Assembly: GCF_001467585.1 (NCBI RefSeq)
Contig: NZ_LNXY01000004.1
Coordinates: 28,982 to 92,981 of the forward strand
DNA length: 64,000 nt
Direction: 5' to 3'
From: Legionella drozanskii LLAP-1
GTDB lineage: Bacteria; Pseudomonadota; Gammaproteobacteria; Legionellales; Legionellaceae
This document shows, piece after piece, positions 26,646-35,700 of the stretch. The translations under genes and the position numbers were made by a program. Each line of letters opens with the position of its first letter. The stretch's first letter is position 1. The notes beneath the pieces were generated by a model. It was not told the DNA's origin. It was given only the letters and a program-made list of their open reading frames with translations, and did no database searches.

Positions 26646-28459
26646 TTACAATCCCTTGCTGAAGTCTCTGTCATCTTTATCATCTATCTGTACGTCCACT
26701 ATTAAACTTTGGAAACGTTCTGCAAAACTTTTAGTTTGAAATTCAAAGACTCCTTTTTGCTCATTAAAAATTGTCGTCGCTTGCTCATATTTTTCGCTTG
26801 TTAATTCAGATGTTTCATTGACTATTTCCCAAGCACGGTTTTTAATTTCGTAAGTTATTGTTTTCCATGTCACGGTAGGGCCAAAACCATCAAACATCAT
26901 CTTATCTTCACGTAGAAAACCAAATTGAGAATCGTCCTTAAGCACGGTTAACAAAGCCTCTAAATCAGCAAGAGTTTCTCTTGTATTTACATAGTCAGCA
27001 ATCAATCGACTTACTTGTGCCCGACGTACTCTAAGTTCGGAATCAGAATACTGTTCAATATCCTGGAGTAGGGAATCAAGATTATATTCTTTGGGAGGGA
27101 TGTTGGGAAAATCAAGCATCACACAAAAATCAATAAGGTCAATATCATTTCTAGCTTTAAAAGGTAAGTTCATTCTGTCGCACATGTGTTGATTTTGTTT
27201 TGCCTTCGCGAGGCGTTGTATATCATCTAAGCCAGCCAACACCAGTAAACGTAATTGTTGTTCACGGCCTTTTTCAATATTTTCGCCTTCATCGTAAGGC
27301 GCTCGTTGGTAGCGTTTAAAATCAGGATGAGTCATGAGGGTTGTAAAACCTGAATCTAATCTTTTGATGGTAAAAGTATAGAGCTGTCTTAGTAAATCAA
27401 AACTAAACCGTTCATTTTCAGCTCTGCAATCAGAAAGTATTGAATCAAATTGGGCATAATCGTAATGGGTTGCGACAAAAACAAGAATATAAAGATATTG
27501 TAATTTATTATCTGCTAAGCTCTGATACTCTGGACTTGATAAAAGATCCAGTAAGCTGTCGCATTCACGAAGCCAATCATAGGGAATATCATCTTGAATA
27601 CTGCTAAAAAGGAGGTCTTTCCCCTCATCAAATATTTGTTGTTCTCGTGGATAAGCGTTATTTTTATGGTATTCGCTAAACTGTTGCGTCGTTTGGTAGT
27701 GTAGAGCATCATTTTCTACTTTTAAAAATTCAAAGGGAAATTTAAGTTCAGGTTTATCAGCAGTCTTTTGTATAATAAAGCTGTTTATTTGGTTATTTTC
27801 GTTCCGTCCTATAACCAAATAGCCCTGCTCCTGCAAGAAAGGGATTAGGCTTTCTAAGTAATCCTCACATCCAGGAACCTTAAAACTATCGATGCATAGG
27901 GTTCCATTAACAGCGAGTGTTTGGTAAGCCTCAGTAATTGCACCAAGTGGATCAACGAAGTGTTTATAAGTTTGTCTTGAAACAATAAGGTTGAACTGGT
28001 TTTTTCGTAGATTTCAGCTAAACATTCTGCATTTTTAAATTGATGATATTCATCTGCCTGACGCAAGCTTGCTTTACGATACATGTCATTTGCTGCAAGA
28101 CCATAAATTACTACACGATCACCAAACCTCTTTTTATTCTGCCGTTCAAACATAAAATTACCCGCACCTACATCTAATACTTTGACAGGAGATTGTTCCT
28201 TAATCTTTTTTTTAATAATATGAGAAGCACTTATTACAAGCCCCTCTGATTGAAAGCTATAGTTAGGGGCGCCAGTCTGCCAATAGAGATCTTCTGTGGC
28301 TGAGGCGATTGTTTGAAATTCTTTATCAATTAACGGATTAGCTTCTTTTGGTCTTACATAATATGGAGCTATTTCTGCGGGAACTGTATCGCGCTTAATC
28401 TTATCAGATTCATTTTCTTTATTACCAAATAATGAAAATCGGTCCGTAGGTTTTTTCAT
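26646..28459 (-). pseudogene. SAM-dependent methyltransferase-containing protein, interrupted by a -1 frameshift
   Basis: Two adjoining frames make one protein. The upstream part (from 28459, MKKPTDRFSLFGNK) contains a class I methyltransferase motif VLDVGAGNFMFE near residue 97 and drifts out of frame at ECLAEIYEK. In the next frame the sense continues as NQFNLIVSRQTYKHFVDPLG, then AVNGTLCIDSF, which are the expected post-I strands of the same fold, and runs without a break into a 396-residue segment ending at 26646. Adding one base to the A6 run at 28000-28005 (T6 on the plus strand) restores about 604 residues. The C-terminal 400 residues match no family I know. A real mutation, a sequencing error and slippage-controlled expression are all possible. 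Confidence 0.75.
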
Positions 28460-28599
28460 TCAATTTATCCACAAATATACTAGATATATTATAGTAAACG
28501 ATAACATTTCTGCTTAATACGCTTGAGGTTTGGCCGGGATCCTGGTGTATCGACTCGTTTTTATTAAAAGCAGGGAAAGAAAAAAGTATGGACTTTCAT

Positions 28600-28935
28600 C
28601 ACGGTTAAGTGAACTCATTGGGTCCGACCAAAGACTCATAGAAATCATTCGGAATGCCAGTGCCACATTGATTCAGCATTCGGTGAAAAAGAGCTATTGA
28701 TAATTGTACATGACAATATATGGCCCGCCTTAGAATGATTATTAACAAAGCTGATCCAACATTAATACATTGGCAACATCCTGAAAAATTAAAGGTTTTG
28801 AACACGATCTTGAAGAGTTAAAAAAATATTTTGCATCTGAATATAAATCCAAGGAAAAGCGGAATCAGATGGAACACCTGCCAATAACAGCAACTGCACA
28901 TTTTTCTAAAGAATGGGCTTCTTTGGAAGTCTGAG
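28600..28935 (+). pseudogene. Probable decayed gene, several frameshifts
   Basis: Protein-like stretches appear in successive plus-strand frames: GEKELLIIVHDNIWPALE, then MIINKADPTLIHWQHPEKLK, then GFEHDLEELKKYFASEYKSK and KEWASLEV before a stop. None has a start with a ribosome site, and they are offset by single bases, as expected of a small decayed gene. I do not recognise the family. The call rests on amino-acid texture only. The rest of the gap between 28460 and 28985 shows nothing further. Confidence 0.3.
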
Positions 28936-28985
28936 CAGGCCAAAGAGAGATTTTATTCTTCAAATAGTATTGATACACATGTTTC

Positions 28986-29375
28986 TCATTTATATCCTGT
29001 TGTTTGGTTTTTTTTAGAACAGGATGATTGGCCAATGACTGTTTGGTTTAAGTAAGCCCAATCTGAGGTCATAGTGTCGTTTTTACTAACTTCCATACTG
29101 GCTATTCCAGTTTCTTGTATATTTTTGGGATTTACAAAAACGAAAACGAAATGGTGTTTCGCTTTGTTATAAATTCCTGTGCCAATCGAAGATACATTAT
29201 CGCTGTAGGAACTTTTAACAGAATAAGTTTGTCCAGTTTTTTTAATTGTCATGATACCTTTATAAATCACTCCCGGGTGTTCTTTATCGGTACCCGAGCA
29301 GTTAAATGTGCCTTCTATGGAAGCGTCAGCATTTAGACTTAACATGAAAGCGGCAATTATAAGATAATTTTTCAT
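28986..29375 (-). CDS. Small secreted protein, unknown function
   Basis: I start it at the ATG at 29375, behind AAAGAGAAAAGTC, giving 129 residues with a signal peptide MKNYLIIAAFMLSLNADA. An upstream GTG/ATG extension adds 24 hydrophobic residues without a ribosome site. The mature part is beta-rich: EGTFNCSGTDKEHPGV, then GIMTIKKTGQTYSV and GTGIYNKAKHHFVFVFVN. Two cysteines, one early (FNCSG) and one late (SSCSKK), could form a disulfide. This looks like the short lipocalin-like or periplasmic ligand-binding proteins frequent in Legionella, but no family is certain. Confidence 0.65.
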   Translation of the reverse strand: MKNYLIIAAFMLSLNADASIEGTFNCSGTDKEHPGVIYKGIMTIKKTGQTYSVKSSYSDNVSSIGTGIYNKAKHHFVFVFVNPKNIQETGIASMEVSKNDTMTSDWAYLNQTVIGQSSCSKKNQTTGYK

Positions 29376-29625
29376 GACTTTTCTCTTTAATGATAGGAGT
29401 GTTTTGTATGTGCACAGATTAACAAAAATTAGCAAAACACAAAACAATTAATTATCAGAGATAAAGAAAATAATATAATCCTCACATTAGCCATATTTTT
29501 TTTTAAAAAATCAATTAAGTTAGATCGTTATCTTAAAATTCAGATCAATATTTCTTTGAATTTCTATCCCCAATCACTTCACTTTGGTTGCTCTTGTCTA
29601 AAAAATAGCTAGTCAAAATAAGATA

Positions 29626-29654
29626 TTGACATCCCTCTTATTCGATCATTAAAT
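29626..29654 (+). promoter_or_regulatory. Candidate sigma-70 promoter of the NRPS/PKS operon
   Basis: A perfect -35 TTGACA at 29626-29631, a 17-bp spacer and TTAAAT at 29649-29654 lie about 87 bp before the NRPS start. It is the best such pair in the 280-bp AT-rich intergenic region. No operator repeat is obvious. Confidence 0.5.
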
Positions 29655-29740
29655 ACCCATGCAAAATAAATTAAAGGCATATGTGCGGCTAAGTCGTGTA
29701 ACTTACGATTTTTCCGATTAAGCAATGGTTGAGGGATCAT

Positions 29741-32700
29741 ATGGAAAATAAATACTCTAATACCTTAGTTGATATCCTCAATCAGAGGTCCGTGAACAAC
29801 CCAGAGCAAATAGTTTACTCATTTCTCGGAACCGATACCCATACTTCTCTTTCCTATAGAAATTTAGCTAATAATTCAATCGGTATAGCGACACAATTAG
29901 TAGAATGCGCCGGTGCTGAAACACGCGTCATTCTTCTTTACCCATCTGGTCTTGATTTTATAAGTGCTTTATTTGCCTGTTTTTACGCAAAAATGATTGC
30001 TGTTCCGGTTTATTCACACAACCTGAATATTGAAAAACTTCTTCCCCGTTTAGTATCAGTAGTGCAAGACACTGATGCGAGAGTGATACTCACTACTTCT
30101 GCGATAGTGCAGGACAGACAAAGATTAATTGAACTTGCTCCTTGTTTGCGACAGGTAACCTTTATTGCTACCAATGAAATTAACCTAAGACATAATGAGG
30201 ATTGGCAGCACCAGGAAATTGATCCGCGGTCCGTTGCCTTTCTTCAATATTCATCAGGTTCAACGGGCTCTCCTAAGGGCGTTATGGTAACGCATAAAAA
30301 TCTCATGAGTAATGTGAAAATTATTCAAAAGTCTTTTGGTCTTGTTCCTCATCAGGGCGTAGTATCTTGGCTGCCACATTACCATGATATGGGACTTATT
30401 GGTAATATTCTTGGCGGTATGTACAGTCAAACTCCGTTGCATATGTTCTCTCCCATTGATTTTGTAAGAAAGCCATTACGTTGGTTGCAGCTCATTTCTT
30501 CTACACAATCTGTAGTTAGTGGTGGTCCTAATTTTGCCTATGAATTGTGTAATCAGCACATCAAAGCACATCAATGCGAACAACTGGATTTGAGTTGTTG
30601 GGAAGTTGCATATAATGGCGCAGAGATGGTGCGTGAAAGTACTCTCAAACGTTTTAATACTTTATTTGCTCCTTATGGATTTAAAGCTAAATCCTTCCAT
30701 CCTTGTTACGGTCTTGCGGAAGCTACCTTGATGGTGGCCAGTTCTGATAAAAATGAGATTCATCGAGAACTAATTTTAGATCGAAAATCCTTATGCGACG
30801 GAGCTGTCAAGGAAATAGAACTTTCTATGGCTGCTATGGTTGTGGTAAGTAGTGGTCGTATTCAAGAAGGACAGAAGGTTGTTATTGTTGATCCCGAAAG
30901 CAAACTGGCTTGTGAATCACGAACGGTAGGTGAAATATGGATTAATGGTCCTTCAGTATGCAAAGGTTATTGGAACAAAGTTGAGGCAACCGAATTTACG
31001 TTTGGAGCTCGACTCAAGGGACAGGAAGACGCTTTTTTACGCACTGGTGATATGGGCTTTTTGGATGAGGATGGCTGGTTGTATGTAACAGGTCGTCTAA
31101 AAGATTTGATCATCATCAGAGGTCAAAATCATTCTCCTGAAGATATCGAAACGACAGTTATTGAAAGTCATCCATCAATAAATCGCAGTCGAGCCATTGC
31201 ATTTAGTCTGGAGGAGGGCGCTCAGGAGCATCTGGCGGTATTAATAACTCAGCCAAAAAATGATGTTGGGGATGGCGTGGAAATTTTAGATGCCATTTAC
31301 AAACAAGTGGCTGAAAAACATGATCTTAGCATCAAAGAATTACGCTTTATAAAGCGGGATAGTATTCCTTTGACCTCTAGTGGAAAGATTCGGCGCGCGG
31401 AATGCAAACGACTCTTTAATGAGGGGCAGTTTCAGTTTATCGATGTAACAAAAAAGCAAGAACCAAAACCCATACTTGGTGCTATATCTCTTCAAAATCA
31501 ATCGACTGACACTCGTTTCGCTATCATATTAGGTAGTCTACAAAAAATGATGTCACAAGAGTTGGCTATGCCCCTGGAGCAAATTAATATACTTGCCCCA
31601 TTGAACCTAATTGCGTTGGATAGCTTGTCAAAGGTTCGTATTCAACATGGTATACAAGAACTTACAGGGACTGAAATAGAGCCAGCGCTTCTTTTAAGTG
31701 ATACTAATTTAATTGGATTAGCAAGGATAATTGCTGACGAGATGGAAGTAGCCCCCACGCTAAATGCCAACTCACAAGCAGGGGAGCAAAAACACTATCG
31801 ATTATCCCAAGGTCAGTACTCTCTATTTTTTATGAATAAGCTGATTTCAGACAGCCCAGCTTATATTATATCGCGGGCTGTGACAGTGAAAAGTCCTCTC
31901 GTTCCGCAGGCCTTGGAGCAGGCATTTAAAAACCTGGTTAAGCGACATGTTTCCCTGCGCACTCGATTTATTGAACAGGATGATAAGCCCATCCAATCAG
32001 TGCTTAGTATCGAAGAATGTCCGATTAACCTTGTTTTTGTTGATGCGAGTAATTGGTCCGAATTAGAGCTTAAAGAGCAACTTGCGTATCAAGCGAATCA
32101 ATGTATTGATTTAAGTTCAGGGATAATGGCCAGATTATCAGTTTTTAAGACTGGACAGGAACATGTGTTGCTGTTTAGCGTGCATCATATTGTTTCCGAT
32201 CTTTCATCACTGACAATAATGGTAGCTGAACTGTGTGAGTTTTATTCTGCAGCCATTACTGGACAAGATCCCTCTTTGCCTTCTATTCAGGTTTATCCTA
32301 GTGATTACGTTCTCTATGAGGAGCAGTTATTAGGCTCTGAAAAGGCTGAGCGGATGCGTAGCTATTGGCAACAAGAATTATATGGTCATGATGAACCGCT
32401 TGAGCTTCCAACCGATAAATATCGTCCAGCGATCAAAAGCTATAAAGGTTCCACCAGCTCATTTATTATCCCGCAAGCCTTAACTCAAAAAATGCAACAA
32501 TTCGCTGCTAACAAAGGAGTTACCCCCTACGTGGTTTTGGTTTCCGTGTATTTTATTTTGTTACATCGGTACACAGGAAAAACCAATGTTATAGTTGGCA
32601 CGCCAATGGCTAATCGTATGGATGCCAAGTTTGCCAGGTTAGTATCTTATTTAGTAAATCCAGTGCCTTTGCGTGCTGATTTTTCTCAGCAATTAAGCTT

Positions 32701-35700
32701 TGATGATATTATTGAACAGATCAAACAGAAAACTCTTTCAGCTTCAGTCAATCAACAATACCCAATCACTAAAATAATTGAAGATTTGAAAATCCAACGG
32801 GATGCTAGTACCACGCCTTTATTCCAGGCTATGTTTAGCTATTTGAATCCAATGCTGGAAAATGATTTAGTAGCATTTGCCTTGGGCCAACCGGGTTGTC
32901 AATTACACTATAAACAATTAACACTCGAACCTTATCCTATTGAGAGTACAGGCGCACAGTTTGATTTGAATGTTGGTATGGCTGTGGTGAATGAGAGTAT
33001 TGTCTCTTCCTGGGAATACAGTACTGATTTATTTGAATTAGCAAGCATTCAACGAATGCAGCACCATTTTCAATTCATATTGGAGCAGATGCTCAGCAAT
33101 TCGCAACAAGCAATAGAAGCATTTTCATTGTTATCAACGGCAGAAAGGCAGCAAATCCTATGTGATTGGAATGCGACAAACGCTGCTTATGATTTAGAAA
33201 AGCCCCTTCATGTTTTATTTGAACAACAGGTTGAAAAGACCCCTGATGCTCTTGCTGTATTAGATAAAAACGAAATGCTTTCTTATGCACAGTTTAACAG
33301 ACGAGTGAATCAATTAGCACATCATCTGATTGATTTGGGTGTTGGTCAGGGCAGCATTGTGGTAGTACAAATGCAGCGCTCCATAGAAATGCTGGTAGCA
33401 CTTTATGCCATACTTAAAGCTGGCGGTGCTTATTTGCCACTTGATCCCGAATACCCAAAACAACATAGAGATTGGGTGTTAGTAGATGCACAACCGAAAG
33501 TGATCCTCACACAATCTATCCCTGATTGCGCTGATATGCCTGTAATTAATCCCAAGGTAGCGGTTGCTCCTGAACATACGGCTTACATCATTTATACCTC
33601 AGGTTCTACCGGAAAACCTAAAGGGGTGATGGTGCCGCATCGAGGAATTTGCAATCGTCTAATTTGGATGCAAGAAACTTATGAATTAAGTGCGGAAGAT
33701 CGCGTACTACAAAAAACTCCTTATACGTTTGACGTGTCAGTTTGGGAGTTATTTTGGCCCCTTATGTCAGGTGCTTCTTTATATATAAGCGAACCCAATG
33801 GCCATAAAGATCCTTATTATTTAGCTTCCATAATACAACAACAGCAAATTAGCACCATTCACTTTGTGCCTTCTATGCTTAAACCTTTTGTTGATAATGA
33901 ACAAGTCAGCGCATGTACGTCTTTAAAACGTATTTTCTGTAGTGGTGAAGCTTTAAATCCTGATTTAGCTCAGTTATGTCTTGATAGATTAAATGCAGAT
34001 TTGCACAATTTGTATGGACCGACTGAAGCATCAGTGGATGTAAGCAGTTGGCACTGTCCGCGGCAGCAAAAAATTGAACGAGTATTTATTGGCAAACCCA
34101 TTGCCAATATGCAGTTGTATTTATTAGATCAATTCATGCGCCCAGTGCCTATAGGGGTTCATGGCGAATTATATATTGGTGGAGTTGGATTGGCTCATGG
34201 CTATTTAAATCGCCCCGAACTTACTGCCGAACGTTTTGTTGATAATCCATTTTCAGCCCAGTCCAAATTATATAAAACCGGCGATCTTTGCCGTTATCAA
34301 GCTGACGGAACTATAGAGTATCTTGGCCGTATAGATAATCAGGTAAAAATACGGGGATTTCGCATTGAATTAGAAGAAGTTGAACTCGCACTATGTTCTC
34401 ATCCCGGTATTTCTGAGGCGGTTGCAGTTGCAATTAAAGATGCTTTAGGAAATTCGCGTCTGGCAGTGTATTTTGTAGCGCCTGGTTCTGAAATACCAAC
34501 TACTTCTGAATTAAGAGCTTATCTTGGTAAGCGTTTACCCGAGCATATGTTGCCTTCACTGTATGTGCCGCTGTCTTTCTTACCACGATTGTCCAACGGT
34601 AAATTAGATCGAAAGTCGCTGCCAAAACCTGACTCCATTCTGCGCACGGATGATCATAGAGTTTATTGTGCTCCACGGACGCCAACAGAACAGATGTTAT
34701 GCTCACTGTATGAAGAATTATTGACCGTAGATCGGGTTGGTATTAACGATAACTTCTTTGATCTCGGTGGCGACTCTATCATGGGCTTACGAGCCGTAGC
34801 TAAAATTAGAGACTCCGGATTTGAAGTAAGCATTCAACAATTGTATTCCAATGCCACAGTTGCTGAAGTAGCCGCATTGATTAATAAGAATAAGCCGATT
34901 GAAAACAAGCCCCAAGAATTAACAGCTTTCAGTTTAGTCAGTCCTGAAGACGAAAAGGCTTTACCTGATAATATAGAAGATGCTTATCCTCTAAGCAAGA
35001 TGCAGGAAGGATTAGTATTTCACAGTGAATTCAGTCCTGATTATGAAATCTATGTAATGGGAATGCATATTGGTTTGCGCTTTGATCAACATTGTTTGCA
35101 CAAGTCACTTTCCATAATGACCATGCGTCATCCACTTTTGCGTACTGCGTTTGATCATTTGCACTACAGTGAACCACTGCAATTAGTTTATCCGAATGCA
35201 CAAATTCCAGTGCGCATTATTGATACTCAGCATTTATCAATTGAAGATCAAGAGCATGAAATAGAACGTTTCATGCGAGAGGAAAAATGGCGTAAGTTTG
35301 ATTGGTCTAAACCACCTTTCTTACGTCTGGCCATTCATAAACGCAGTGAACACACGAATCAGTTTACTTTCTGTCACCCATTATTTGATGGTTGGAGTAT
35401 GGGTCTTCTGATCACCGAATTTTTCACTATTTATGGCTCTTTATTAAAGAAACAGGAAGTGCTTCTAGATCCAGCCCCCAATATAACCTATCGTGATTTT
35501 GTTGCTCTGGAGCAAAAGACAATAGGTTCAGACGACTCTTTAAGGTATTGGAAACGACTATTGGCCGATACAAGTCGGGGAGAATTGCCACGTTGGCCTG
35601 CGCATAGAAAATCGGGTCCAGGAATGCATATACGCCTTACAGTGAAGGTGGACTCAGCAACACTCTCTGGCTTGCAACAATTAGCTGCTGCCGCTGAAGT

